A stretch of 64,000 nt of DNA from JACKHO01 sp041398745 (GCA_041398745.1 JAWKUB010000004.1:1-64000), one strand, 5' to 3'; numbered from the stretch's first letter, positions 52,267-61,795 are shown. The notes: a model not told the origin generated them from the sequence alone. Numbers and translations are program-made.

Positions 52267-53587
52267 GCTCAACAGTAGTTCACACTGAGAACCAATGCGG
52301 GAGAAATTTCGAAAATCGAATCCCAACGCAATATGATCATCGCAGCCGTTACAGGTGGCATGCCAAAGTCCCGACGCGGAACAGATTAAACTGGCCCGGC
52401 GAAATTAGGACGCCGCAGCGTGTGCCACGGGCTGCTTGTCAGCCCGTGTTTGGATGTGCGTCGGGCGCCCCGCGTCAGTGGAGGCCCCCAAAGAATCACT
52501 CAATCTGCTTTTCGCGACTTTTTGTGTTTCTTGCGGCGATTCTCAAATCAAGAACAAAAAAGCGAGTCCGGACTCTGGGTGAGCATGTCCATAGTGTCAC
52601 GGCTTCAAGGATTTAGAAATCGCGTTCCATCGCCGGCCGGCTCATAGAATGGGAAAACCTTGTGTCACCCATTCAGTTGAGAACGCATTTCCGACCTGAT
52701 TTGCATCAGGTCACCATGAGCAGACATGCTCAATCCCAACAGCCAACGTTGCGCCGGATGTTCGCGTTCAAAGAATAAGAGCCACGAAAAGCACAAAAAA
52801 CCACGAAAACAGACAACTCACTTTTCGTGGCTCTTGGTGCCTCTTGGTGGCCAAGCTCCAGACCAGTGGCACAGACATTCCTGTCTGTGGATGACGGCAG
52901 GCCATGCTATCGGCAGCCACCAGTCTCTGTTGCGGTCACCGAATAATTTGGTGTCCGGCGTTTCGCCAGGGAAATCAAATGTGTGTCCCGTGCTCCGTGA
53001 GCCGTGCCGTGACCGCGTAAACACGAATTGTGGCGACAGCGTCAACCCGTCGACCAAGACCAACCTCCGCCCCACACGGTTGACACAACCGTGGCACCCA
53101 AAGCGGACGTTCCTGTTCAGAGAAAGAGAGCCACGAAAAACACAAAAAGTCACGAAAACAGCCGACTCCTTTTTCGTGACTTTTTGTGCCTCTTTGTGGC
53201 CAATCTCCAGACTGGTGGCACAGACATTCCCGTCTGTGGATGACGGCAGGCCATGCTATCGGCAGCCACCAGTCTCTGACGTAATCACCGAATGATTTGG
53301 CGTCGAGCGCTTCGGTAGATGTGTCAAACGCGTGCCACGTGCTCTGCGAGCCGTGCTGTGACAGCGTGATCACCAATTGCGACAACACCGTCAACCCGTC
53401 GACCAAGACAAACCTCCGCCCCACACGGTTGACACAACCGTGGCACCCAAAACCGTCATTCAACCGGAGCACCCGGCAGTAGGTGAGGACGAAATCTAAC
53501 GCACCTTTCCACTGCAAACTTAGTCGGAGTCGTAAGTCGCACTGTGTGGTTCAATCAATGGCGTGATCGGTAGTTGATGGCGGTAGT
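52267..53587. other. 1.3-kb gene-poor region rich in repeats
   Basis: No credible gene is seen. The second half is a 349-bp tandem duplication (52755-53457). Near 52505-52570 there is a further A/T-rich half-palindrome resembling the arms of the duplicated hairpin. Open frames here read through repeat DNA and are not conserved-looking. Confidence 0.7.
52755..53457. repeat. 349-bp unit in two tandem copies
   Basis: Many landmarks recur exactly 349 bp apart: GCCACGAAAA at 52781 and 53130, GTGGCACAGACATT at 52866 and 53215, GTCAACCCGTCGACCAAG at 53041 and 53390. Each copy holds an imperfect hairpin of Ccacgaaaa-type arms followed by a GACATTCC[TC]GTC palindrome. Copies differ at scattered positions, so the duplication is not very recent. 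Ends are approximate. Confidence 0.88.
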
Positions 53588-54781
53588 TTATCGACCACGC
53601 GGAATTCCGAATTTGTCCAGCAGCGCTGTGTTCTCCTCGACGAAGTTGACTTCCGCCGCATCAAATGCGACCTGCAGTTCCGCGAGGCGCTGGCATGTGG
53701 CCCGAACAACCGCCAAGACGCCTTGAACTGTCGAATCTGAGGAAGCGGACCACCGTTCCAGAAATGACTCAACCGCCTCAATGTCCTTGTCGAGATCTGC
53801 GGCCATCTGATTCAAACCATCACCGGGCGATCCGCTGAGTTGACGAAGTAAGTGCCCAGCGTCATTGACAAAAGCTGACTCACCATGAACCGATCTCGCC
53901 TCATTCAGGGCGGCTTGAAAGCGGGAACCGAGTTCAAAAACTCGCGTCGTGCATGACTCGATTCGCCTGTTGCAATCGAGGAAGAACCCGGGTTGATCGA
54001 TTGGTGATGTCGTGTGGTTCAGTCCAAGCCCCCGCACGACATGACCAATTGTCTCAGACGTAGCCGTCAGCAGACCGTTGGCCGTTTCAGAGATTGCATT
54101 CAGAGCCGGAGCGCTCCCGTCCTCATTGGTCAGAAAGACGGTCTTGTGTTTCAGATTCGAATCGAGCAGACGGCGGGCTTCCTGAAGTACAGCAGGCGAA
54201 GGGAATCGCGTATCCAGAACGATGATTGGGACCGACTCAGTTAAAGGGAAAACGAACTTCTGCCAGTCGTAGTCGGTGTGAATACGGAGATTGTTGAACT
54301 CGAACTGATCATAATCAAGCCATGATGTTCTGGCTTTCTGAGCTGCAGATTCATCGAGCAGGTAGACTTGCCTGTAGGAATGTATGTAGAGCCGAATCCG
54401 TGCCGCAACTCTGACCGTTTCCCATTGCGAACTACCCAGAAGCAGAACGGCAGGCGGTTCGGTGAGTGCAAGCACGGTGACCGGTAAGATGAGTGCGACG
54501 GGAACGAGAAGTATCCATGCCGGTTTGATCTCCGCAAACCAGACAACAATCAAGGCGACAATCAATAGCTCGATTGAAAGTCGCAATCTCCGCCAGCCTC
54601 GAGTCCGGAACAGCGATTGCATCATTTGCCACGTCGTTCCTAGGGGAATGCCTCCGTAGAGTCGGGAAGTGATTTGCCAGTTTCTCAGTGAGCGAATCAG
54701 CCACAGGCCGAGCCAAAACGTCAGTAACAAGGAGAAACAGTAAATGATCCACTGAAAGGTGGTAACATCGTTCCAGTTCAT
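53588..54781 (-). CDS. membrane protein of unknown function
   Basis: This encodes 397 aa. I do not recognise the family. Three hydrophobic segments lie in the first third (about 12-31, 70-86, 90-106). The cytoplasmic part (about 110-395) has an alternating beta/alpha feel (AVLLLGSSQWETVRVAARIRLYIHSYRQVYLLDE, VPIIVLDTRFPSPAVLQEARRLL), suggestive of a Rossmann- or STAS-like fold, and a helical C-terminus. No catalytic motif is clear. It starts at the ATG at 54781 and stands alone after the repeat region. Confidence 0.65.
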   Translation of the reverse strand: MNWNDVTTFQWIIYCFSLLLTFWLGLWLIRSLRNWQITSRLYGGIPLGTTWQMMQSLFRTRGWRRLRLSIELLIVALIVVWFAEIKPAWILLVPVALILPVTVLALTEPPAVLLLGSSQWETVRVAARIRLYIHSYRQVYLLDESAAQKARTSWLDYDQFEFNNLRIHTDYDWQKFVFPLTESVPIIVLDTRFPSPAVLQEARRLLDSNLKHKTVFLTNEDGSAPALNAISETANGLLTATSETIGHVVRGLGLNHTTSPIDQPGFFLDCNRRIESCTTRVFELGSRFQAALNEARSVHGESAFVNDAGHLLRQLSGSPGDGLNQMAADLDKDIEAVESFLERWSASSDSTVQGVLAVVRATCQRLAELQVAFDAAEVNFVEENTALLDKFGIPRGR

Positions 54782-55046
54782 CAGTGTTCAACTCCCCCAA
54801 GAGCAGCGTTGGTGAGTGCCCAGAATGAATCTACGTGGCGAAGCTCCAGCTTAGTCGAACAGCGCCAACAATACACGCAATGACTGAACTTTTTGGGCTA
54901 ACCCTCGTAACTCCATATTAAAATCGAGATATTATTGGCTGGTTCGGTACGAACCGTAATTCCTCAACTGCAAATGAGCTCCCAAAGGCTTTGCCGTCAG
55001 TATCTGTAGGGCAGACTCCCGCCTGCCGCTTTGAACTATCACCAGA

Positions 55047-56741
55047 TCAGTCTCTCGACGGAATCGGAACATGCTCGAACCGAAATGGGATGACATGCCG
55101 CTCAATGCCGACGGGCAATTCCAAGTCGAGGATGATGTCGTCAGTCCCTTCTTCGGGAATTGGAATGGCGTACTCGGCGGCGCCGGGGACGAATGAGGGG
55201 GCGTAGACTGGGGCACCGACTCGGTGTCCGTCGGGCGTAGTTGTTCGCGCACGGCCAATGCGGTCGGGCGTTCCCCCGACGGCGACGACCAGCAGCAGGT
55301 TGGGGACACGGTGAATCTTGAGCTGAATTCCGGCGGCGTTGAGTTGGTCGTGCTCCAGTTCGGCATTCTCGGTCGCCAGCGCGCGGGGCAGGGTGATGCG
55401 TTCCATCTCACCCGCGGTGACGACCGTAATGCTGCCAACGACGTTTTCAATTTCCGTTGCACATTCGGGCGGAGTTTCGAACAGCAAATTCAGTCGCAGC
55501 AAACGCTGGTTCTGTGCGTATGTGTCAAATTCGCCTGAGGTGTCGTCCCGTCCGGCAAGTTGATTCGTCAGGTCGTCAAACAGTCGCGGCGCTTTGGCGA
55601 GTTCGCTGCAGTTTGTGCGAGAATCAGTAATCAGCAATTCGCCGAGAGCGAAGAGATGGTCAAGCAATTGGCCACGCAGTTCGATGTCGAGTGCCAGTTG
55701 CTTTGATGAACTTGCCTCATCCTCCAGTTCCGGAACCACCCAACGCGGTTTGGCTTCGATTGACAGTTGGGATGATTCAGCAATCGGAATGATGGACGGA
55801 TACCACGTTACCTGTTCGAGGTGAGAACGGGCGGCTGCGTCAGTGAAACTCGGGACTGTCAGATTGGTCAATGCAAAAGGGATTTCAACTTGTTCGAGTC
55901 GACTGTGGAGCGTGAAGCTCACACGGGTGTCGAGACTGATATCACCGTCGTTGTTGAAGATTTCGAATCCAATTCGACCGAAGGGCGAGGTATATGGGGC
56001 GGACCAGACGGATGCTGAGTTTTGCCCGTCGCCGCTCCCGACCCGAAGGTCGGAGAGGATTGCCGACGTGCCCGCCGTGAATCGGCACGTCGCGCCGCTG
56101 GAACTCGTGGCCATGGTCAATTCGCAATCAGCGTCATGAAGTGCCAGGTTAACGTCAATGAGTTCACTAAGTAAAACGTTCTCGAACTCCTCCTGCCTGT
56201 GCGACACAACAACCGGGACAGATCCTCGCACCTCGTCAATCGAACTGGGCAATTCGACGGGATGGCGGAACAACAAGGAAATTGCTGCGCCGCGTTCCGG
56301 GTGAGGCAGGAAGGGGAGCGTTCGGTCGATGACGGTGAGGTCTGAGAGTGCGAACGCTGTGTTGGGATCAACAAGTGTTTTTAGTGGCTCACCATTGGCA
56401 ACGGCGACGTCAACAAGCGGGGAGGATGTGCCGACAATGGGGAGGTTAATTGAGGGTTCGATTTGCAGAACAACTTCCAGCGGCGGCGGGTCGGGGAGTT
56501 CGCTGTCGGATGAATAGAAAGGAATAGCCGACCAGGACGCCGTCGCAGAAACTTTGAAGTCGGCGGGAGTCGTTTCGGGATCTTCGGCAAATCCCGGCTC
56601 GATAGCGGCGGCCCGTTCACGCCAGTTGAGGTCCTGATCGGAGGGGCCAGCGCTCTCTGGCTTTTCACCTCTGCATCCCGTCAGCAGTGCCATGCTGAGC
56701 AGGGTAAGCAACGCAGCACGCGTGAGCCCAAATTGTTGCAT
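55047..56741 (-). CDS. large lipoprotein of unknown function
   Basis: This encodes 564 aa from the ATG at 56741 (MQQFGLTRAALL); GGTGA lies about 8 bases upstream, whereas the ATG at 56756 sits in the T-run of a terminator-like hairpin. The signal peptide ends in a lipobox (LLTGC). The mature protein is acidic, beta-rich and without a recognised domain; Pro-rich stretches (ELPDPPPLEVVLQIEP) and pairs of Cys (DADCELTM, GATCRF) occur. It ends IPFRFEHVPIPSRD. The short leader with hairpins suggests expression depends on read-through from the WXXGXW gene upstream. Confidence 0.72.
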   Translation of the reverse strand: MQQFGLTRAALLTLLSMALLTGCRGEKPESAGPSDQDLNWRERAAAIEPGFAEDPETTPADFKVSATASWSAIPFYSSDSELPDPPPLEVVLQIEPSINLPIVGTSSPLVDVAVANGEPLKTLVDPNTAFALSDLTVIDRTLPFLPHPERGAAISLLFRHPVELPSSIDEVRGSVPVVVSHRQEEFENVLLSELIDVNLALHDADCELTMATSSSGATCRFTAGTSAILSDLRVGSGDGQNSASVWSAPYTSPFGRIGFEIFNNDGDISLDTRVSFTLHSRLEQVEIPFALTNLTVPSFTDAAARSHLEQVTWYPSIIPIAESSQLSIEAKPRWVVPELEDEASSSKQLALDIELRGQLLDHLFALGELLITDSRTNCSELAKAPRLFDDLTNQLAGRDDTSGEFDTYAQNQRLLRLNLLFETPPECATEIENVVGSITVVTAGEMERITLPRALATENAELEHDQLNAAGIQLKIHRVPNLLLVVAVGGTPDRIGRARTTTPDGHRVGAPVYAPSFVPGAAEYAIPIPEEGTDDIILDLELPVGIERHVIPFRFEHVPIPSRD

Positions 56742-56761
56742 TGAAATTGTCACCATAAAAA

Positions 56762-56804
56762 GAAAGTGCGACGCAAGAGCTCGATGCTACCGCGTCGCAC
56801 TTTC
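56762..56804 (-). terminator. terminator-like hairpin in the leader of the lipoprotein gene
   Basis: A perfect 13-bp stem (GAAAGTGCGACGC at 56762-56774 with its complement at 56792-56804) is followed on the minus strand by five T residues (56761-56757). It lies downstream of the WXXGXW gene and only about 16-20 bp before the lipoprotein start, leaving no room for a separate promoter between them. Confidence 0.75.
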
Positions 56805-56816
56805 CGAAGTAAAGCA

Positions 56817-56866
56817 CACGAGAGGTCGGGTTCCGAGACGGCTTGCACCAATCCCGACCTCTCGTG
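56817..56866 (-). terminator. second hairpin, 14-bp perfect stem
   Basis: CACGAGAGGTCGGG (56817-56830) pairs with CCCGACCTCTCGTG (56853-56866). No T-run follows directly. Together with the next hairpin at 56762-56804 it may form a two-stem terminator or attenuator after the WXXGXW gene. Confidence 0.55.
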
Positions 56867-56958
56867 ATTGTTTGAAAGAGTAGGTAGTGGGTAAGTCCAT
56901 TCCTTTGGCAGCACTATCACAAAACCTACCAACTACCAACTATCCACTAGCAACTCGG

Positions 56959-59706
56959 TCACCGACCTCGTCCGCCTCCTCCCGAGCGACCACCGCCGCC
57001 GCCACCACCGCCGGACGACCGTGACCCACCACCAAAGGACCGCGATGATCCTCCACTGAATGAGCGGGAAGAACTGCTGCTACCACTGCTGCGGAACGAA
57101 CTTCCCCCACTTGGTGGTGATGAGCCGCCGCTGCTTCGTGGTTGGAACGAAGGAGTCGAACGCGAACTGCTGCTTCCCGACTGGAAGGATGGTGTTGATC
57201 GGGAACTGCTACTACTGCTCCGTGGCTGGATCGCCTGAGGCGACGGCGTGCTGCGGCTGCTTCCCGAGAACGACCGGGATGAACTGGAACCAAGGTTCGG
57301 TGTGGTCGTTCGTACTGCAGGAGGCTGCGTTATGGTGGGCGTCGCTCCACGGGTAGAGGTTGAAGGAATTTGGGTTGGCCGACTCGTCGGAGTCCGAACC
57401 GAAGGCGGACTCGTTGGTGACGTCGACGGAGTCCGGAATGACGAACCGCTATTCGAACGCAAATTTGCCGGTGGAGTAGTCGGTTGGGACGTCGGGACTC
57501 GCACCTGAGGAACTTGCGTTGGTTGCTGCGTCGGAGTTCTCACTGACGAGGGAGCACCGAGGTTCCGGCTGCTCGCATTCCCTTCAACCTGAGAGCGGAA
57601 GGATGACGACTGACCGGAAGGAAACCGGGTAATATTGGGCTCTCCCGACCGAGGTGATGTCGAGGGCACCTGTGTCGGAACGCGTGACGACGAAGACGTC
57701 ACCGGGCCACGATCACCAGAGCGATTCTCCAACTGAGCACGCGGTGAAGCAGTGCCAGGCTGGCCGGTTGGGCCACGCGTAATGTTGGGGACGTTTGTCG
57801 TCGGACCGATCGCCGATGACGAACCCAATTGCCTTGGCGAGAACGAACCGTTCTCTCGGCTGCGGCTTTCCGATGATCCACGGTTATTGCCGACCGATGG
57901 TCCTGCATTACTTGTGGCGCCTGGCGCACCGGTCCGTGGGGTTTCGGGACGAATTCTCGGAGTTGAGCCAGTATTGGAATCAACGGTTCCCCGTCCTTCA
58001 ACTCGAGCGGAAAGGTTCGGTCCTCCTGGTTGATTTCCATTGCCAGCCACTCCAGGGATATTCCGTTCAACGCCGGACGCAGGAGGTCCCTGTCGATTCG
58101 CGGACGGTCCAGTTGCGTTGTTGCCACGTGGTCCAGCATTCGCGGAAGGCGTGGACAGCGAAGTGCGTGCCAGCGTATTGCGGACAGACTCCGGAATGCG
58201 GAATGACTCCGGACGGTTATTGGCTGCGTTCGAGGCAAGGTCCCGTAATCCTTCGCGAGGATTGAAGGAACCTCGATCGCGCAATCCCTCTGTAACATCT
58301 CGTGCCCGGTCTTGCAGACCGTTGCCGTTGCGACTGCCATTGGAGCCAGGGCCATTACCATCACGCGAACCAGGTAAGTTCTGAGTCAGCCGTGAGGAGT
58401 TAAAGTCCGGGCGTCCAATCGACTCGACGCGTGAACGTTCGTTTCGCAGCGTTGAGAAAGCGGTGATACGATCGTGCTGGCCGTCGAAATTCGGGATGCG
58501 AACGGAATGGCCAGATGACTGGAAGTCACGCAAATCGCGGATGAAATCTCGTGACGAGCCGGACAGAGCGCGGTTCGCACCATTGAATCCATGATCGAAG
58601 TGCCGATCGTTCCTTGCGAGGTTTGCCAGGTTTGTGAAATCGTTGCGGTAGTTGTTAATCCAGTTGCTATTTCCACGGCTACGTTCATTCCAGGAATGGT
58701 ACGCGTAGAATGGATCGTACCCGCCACGAATTTGGGAAACATTAATCCAGGGACGATATCCCAGGGCGAGGTAACGGGAACCACCGTAGTTGCCGTAGAA
58801 GTAGTGTCCACGGTGTGGTGCGATGAACAACCGACTGAGCAATGCTGCCGTGTTGAGCCAGCGGTACGGTGTGTACCGGTAGCCGATACGGGCGTAAATC
58901 GGCGTGCGGTAACGGATGGGAGCGAACAACAATCCGCGACTGACCAGTGGGTAGTCCCAGTATCCGCGAGCAAAAATCCAGCCGCGTGGAGTCCAGCGGT
59001 ACCGGTTTGGAACCCAGACCCAATTGTTGTAGCCACGGTTCCAGAATCCCGTTTGCCAGACATACGTATTGCTACGATAGACCCAGTTGCCAGGTACCCA
59101 GAAGTAGTCGGTGCCGGGTTGTGGGTAAGTCGGACCGAGGTCGAGCGTCGTTGGGGGCTCGGGCAGATAAGCAAGCTCCTCTTCCGCCTCAGATGTCCAG
59201 AAGCCGGACGTCCAGACGAATCCGTCGGGCGTTTCACTCCAGTACCCTGGAATGAACTGTTGGCCGGGTGGAACATCGCGCCAGACGCCGCTGATCCAAA
59301 TGAAATCTTCGAGGTCTTCCGCCCAGGCCCAGTAGCCGGGGAACCACTCAACGCGCGTACCCTCCGGACGAAGGTCTGGAGGGACTTCATTGATTGGTTC
59401 TGGCGGAGCCTTGGGAGCCACGACACCGCTGCGGGCGTCGAGTGTGATCAGTTCGGCAAACGCTTCGTGAATGGGCCCCTGTTCCAGCGGCAGAATGATT
59501 TCGTCATCTGCTTGTGGACCAGCAAGTGCCTGAGCTTGAACGGCAGCTGGGGCTGGCAGTGTAGACGGTTGTGGGGCCGGCGGTGGGAACGAGGGGGCGG
59601 GAACACCGAGTTCTTGAGCCATAGAAATCTGGCACGTGAACAGGGCGGCTGTTGTACTCAGAAGCACAACAGCGGGGTAAAATCGACTTAAGGGGTGGGC
59701 GTGCAT
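56959..59706 (-). CDS. secreted WXXGXW-repeat protein with long low-complexity tail
   Basis: This encodes 915 aa from the ATG at 59706, with GGAG about 8 bases upstream; the frame is open from 59733. A signal peptide (about 10-30, FYPAVVLLSTTAALFTCQ) precedes a Pro-rich linker. Residues about 115-270 carry repeated W-x2-G-x-W units (WISGVW, FIPGYW, WTSGFW, WVPGNW, WQTGFW), then an aromatic RYRTPIYARIGYRYTPYRW region. From about 390 to the end it is Ser/Arg/Gly/Thr/Pro-rich low complexity, closing in glycine-arginine repeats (RSSGGGGGGGGRSGGGGRGR). The family is probably a surface or cell-wall protein; ligand binding by Trp repeats is inferred. The long unstructured tail is unusual. Two hairpins follow the stop. 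Confidence 0.85.
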   Translation of the reverse strand: MHAHPLSRFYPAVVLLSTTAALFTCQISMAQELGVPAPSFPPPAPQPSTLPAPAAVQAQALAGPQADDEIILPLEQGPIHEAFAELITLDARSGVVAPKAPPEPINEVPPDLRPEGTRVEWFPGYWAWAEDLEDFIWISGVWRDVPPGQQFIPGYWSETPDGFVWTSGFWTSEAEEELAYLPEPPTTLDLGPTYPQPGTDYFWVPGNWVYRSNTYVWQTGFWNRGYNNWVWVPNRYRWTPRGWIFARGYWDYPLVSRGLLFAPIRYRTPIYARIGYRYTPYRWLNTAALLSRLFIAPHRGHYFYGNYGGSRYLALGYRPWINVSQIRGGYDPFYAYHSWNERSRGNSNWINNYRNDFTNLANLARNDRHFDHGFNGANRALSGSSRDFIRDLRDFQSSGHSVRIPNFDGQHDRITAFSTLRNERSRVESIGRPDFNSSRLTQNLPGSRDGNGPGSNGSRNGNGLQDRARDVTEGLRDRGSFNPREGLRDLASNAANNRPESFRIPESVRNTLARTSLSTPSANAGPRGNNATGPSANRQGPPASGVERNIPGVAGNGNQPGGPNLSARVEGRGTVDSNTGSTPRIRPETPRTGAPGATSNAGPSVGNNRGSSESRSRENGSFSPRQLGSSSAIGPTTNVPNITRGPTGQPGTASPRAQLENRSGDRGPVTSSSSRVPTQVPSTSPRSGEPNITRFPSGQSSSFRSQVEGNASSRNLGAPSSVRTPTQQPTQVPQVRVPTSQPTTPPANLRSNSGSSFRTPSTSPTSPPSVRTPTSRPTQIPSTSTRGATPTITQPPAVRTTTPNLGSSSSRSFSGSSRSTPSPQAIQPRSSSSSSRSTPSFQSGSSSSRSTPSFQPRSSGGSSPPSGGSSFRSSGSSSSSRSFSGGSSRSFGGGSRSSGGGGGGGGRSGGGGRGR

Positions 59707-59974
59707 GGCGCGTCTCCGGTGCGACATTTTCAAAAATGGCGGCCTGCCACAGGAGTCATTGTACGCATTCCATGTTCCACCCGAAACCGGGTGTGTTGCG
59801 GTTTGGTGTTTAAGGTATTATTGGTAAATCGTTTGCGGCATTTTTCTCGGCTTTCTGGATGACGCCTTCGGCTTACTGATTGACGAAAAGTGTTGCGGTT
59901 CGGATGGCGCTTTTTGTCTAACTGAGGGCGCAGGTCCGGCGGATTCTGCTGGTTATTTGAGGGCAAATTGTCGG

Positions 59975-60646
59975 CTAGTGGGCCTTCGCTGGCCATCTAG
60001 CGTCTGGCATGTGGAGCAGTCGTCGAACTTCCGGAGTGACATCCTGCGGGTGATCGACATCTGACAGCATTGGGAGATGGTTAAATTGAAGTCCCGCTGC
60101 CGCACCTGCCGCTACTGTCTGTTCCCGCACAACAGATGTGCCCCAATCAATGTTCTGAAACAGTTCGGGATGCGGAGCACGTAATCCCAGCAGGTAGTAC
60201 CCACCATCAGCCGCCGGGCCAATGACCGCCTGATTTGTTTCGAGTGCGGCGCACGCCTCAAGCAGGAGCTTGGAATCCAGAAACGGGCAGTCGGTACCAA
60301 TGACAATAGCTGCGTCCGACGATTCAAAGGCCGAAACAAGAGCATGGTTCAGCCGTGAGCCGAGACCAACTCCCCGTTGCTCAATCAGAATTCCCGCAGG
60401 GCAGTGCGCTTTGGCAAATGAACGCAGTTCCTTGATGGCATCGCCGGTGTAGTGAATCTGAACGTCGACTGGTCGCAACTTGGCCAGGGCATGAGATTCG
60501 CGAAATGTTTTCACTGTGAGCCGACGATGCACCTCAACAGCACCTTCCTCGCCAAAGCCATGAATGAGCCGGGTCTTACAACGACCGGCGTCGGGACATT
60601 TGGCAAAGATGAGAAGTGTAATGTGCATTCGAGTGCTATGTGACAT
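59975..60646 (-). CDS. DUF2064 / TIGR04282-type glycosyltransferase-like protein
   Basis: This encodes 223 aa from the ATG at 60646; an ATG at 60628 (MHITLLIFAK) is an alternative. The family core is plain: LLIFAKCPDAGRCKTRLI (nucleotide-binding Lys/Arg loop), QRGVGLGSRL, IGTDCPFL, IGPAADGGYYLLGL and FQNIDWGTSVV. The fold is that of nucleotidyl/glycosyltransferases; relatives sit in arsenosugar or lipid-glycan synthesis. No radical SAM arsenosugar gene is beside it, so the pathway is undetermined. A 28-bp tandem array lies just upstream of the start. Confidence 0.88.
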   Translation of the reverse strand: MSHSTRMHITLLIFAKCPDAGRCKTRLIHGFGEEGAVEVHRRLTVKTFRESHALAKLRPVDVQIHYTGDAIKELRSFAKAHCPAGILIEQRGVGLGSRLNHALVSAFESSDAAIVIGTDCPFLDSKLLLEACAALETNQAVIGPAADGGYYLLGLRAPHPELFQNIDWGTSVVREQTVAAGAAAGLQFNHLPMLSDVDHPQDVTPEVRRLLHMPDARWPAKAH

Positions 60647-60668
60647 TGAGCTGACTACAGGTCAATTC

Positions 60669-60812
60669 AAAACCTGGTGACACGGGCATTCTTGTCAAAA
60701 CCTGGTGGCACAGGCATTCTTGTCGCAACCTGGTGACGTGGGCATTCTTGTCGCAACCTGGTGGCACAGACATTCTTGTCGCAACCTGGTGGCACAGACA
60801 TTCCTGTCTGTG
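60669..60812 (+). repeat. 28-bp tandem repeat array, five copies
   Basis: Five contiguous units start at 60669, 60697, 60725, 60753 and 60781. Each contains CTGGTG followed by a GCATTC/ACATTC core and ends TTGTC or CCTGTC. The last copy is the intact dispersed repeat with a GACATTCCTGTC palindrome; earlier ones are degenerate. There are no spacers, so it is not CRISPR. Confidence 0.92.
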
Positions 60813-60892
60813 TTTCCGATCTTGCCCCATTTTGACGTTCGCGGGTAACATCGCAACCGGCAAAAACAGCAGGTTGTGATGGAGGTTTTTCA

Positions 60893-61684
60893 GTGCAGTT
60901 TGAGCGTAATATTAGTGGTCCGGTTGCAGTCTTTGGTGACGTGCATGGTCAGGTCGACGAAGTGGCCGCCATTCTCGAAAAACTTCAGCGGCTGCCGGAC
61001 TATCAGGACCGCTGGATTGTTTTCATTGGTGATTTGGTCGACCGTGGTCCCGATCCCAAGGGAGCCCTCGATTTAGTCACCGACCTGATGATTCACCATC
61101 CTCGCACCACGGCGATTGCGGGAAATCATGAACTCGCCATGTCGGCGGCGCTGAGCCTCGTTGATACTCCCGACTATTCAGACTGGCCCAGTCGCTGGCT
61201 GGACCATTACGGCTCCGAGACAACCTTTCATTCCTACGGAGCGGAGTTTGGCAACTTGCAATCTTTGTACGATTCGTTGCCGGAAGAACATCGTACCTAC
61301 CTGGCCGACCTTCCTTGGAGCGTGGAGCATTCTGAATACTTTTTTGTTCACTCGGGACTCGATCCCAATTCCCCGTTTGCCATGCAGCGAGAAATCCTCC
61401 GGGCTCGCGATTTCACTTTGAACCGACCGCAATGGCTCTGTTCCAAGTCGCTCCCATTCGAAGAACCGCCGCGTGACTGTCCGCATGTCGTCGTTTCCGG
61501 ACACGTCCAGGTGCCAGAAGTTCAGGTGGGGAATCGCCGCATTCTTGTTGATACCACAGGAGGGCAGGGGGGCGTGTTGAGTTGTGTACTGCTGCCGGAA
61601 ATGAAGGTCATTCGTTCCGACGGACAATACGTCAATGCCAGTGCTGCAGCCGCCGCTCCGAAGAAAAAAGGCTGGTTCTGGTAG
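60893..61684 (+). CDS. calcineurin-like metallophosphoesterase (PPP-type)
   Basis: This encodes 263 aa from a GTG at 60893, with GGAGG about 7 bases upstream. Metal-site motifs are complete: GDVHG (15-19), GDLVDRG (46-52), GNHE (77-80), and a later His in VVSGHVQV (about 199-206). The arrangement is that of PPP-family bacterial serine/threonine phosphatases and diadenosine tetraphosphatases. It could reverse the action of Ser/Thr kinases such as the one at 2101, or cleave dinucleotides; the sequence does not decide. It converges on the DUF4432/TolB gene. Confidence 0.88.
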   Translation: MQFERNISGPVAVFGDVHGQVDEVAAILEKLQRLPDYQDRWIVFIGDLVDRGPDPKGALDLVTDLMIHHPRTTAIAGNHELAMSAALSLVDTPDYSDWPSRWLDHYGSETTFHSYGAEFGNLQSLYDSLPEEHRTYLADLPWSVEHSEYFFVHSGLDPNSPFAMQREILRARDFTLNRPQWLCSKSLPFEEPPRDCPHVVVSGHVQVPEVQVGNRRILVDTTGGQGGVLSCVLLPEMKVIRSDGQYVNASAAAAAPKKKGWFW

Positions 61685-61752
61685 GGGATTGGTTGAGATA
61701 GTTGAGGGTGGCTGCGCCACCGTTGAGATAGTTGAGGAATCCATATCGCGTG

Positions 61753-61777
61753 CGTTCCCAAGCGGCGCTTGGGAACG
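61753..61777. repeat. perfect 11-bp hairpin between convergent genes
   Basis: CGTTCCCAAGC (61753-61763) and GCTTGGGAACG (61767-61777) pair around a 3-base loop. No T-run follows on either strand. Just before it, TTGAGATAGTTGAGG occurs twice (61693 and 61723). The hairpin may act as a bidirectional terminator or be a dispersed repeat. Confidence 0.7.
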
Positions 61778-61795
61778 AGGATGGTGTCCTGACTC

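Noticed and set aside
52726..53295. 189-codon plus-strand open frame in the repeat region
   Set aside because: It reads across the 349-bp tandem duplication and its product is repeat-derived, without conserved features.
58591..59691. 366-codon plus-strand open frame
   Set aside because: Antisense to the Trp-repeat part of the WXXGXW gene; Val/Pro-rich composition is a mirror of that repeat.
60669..60812. Possible CRISPR array
   Set aside because: The 28-bp units are directly contiguous without spacers and no cas gene is present.
60636..60863. 75-codon minus-strand open frame with RQECLCHQ repeats
   Set aside because: It is simply the translation of the 28-bp tandem array.
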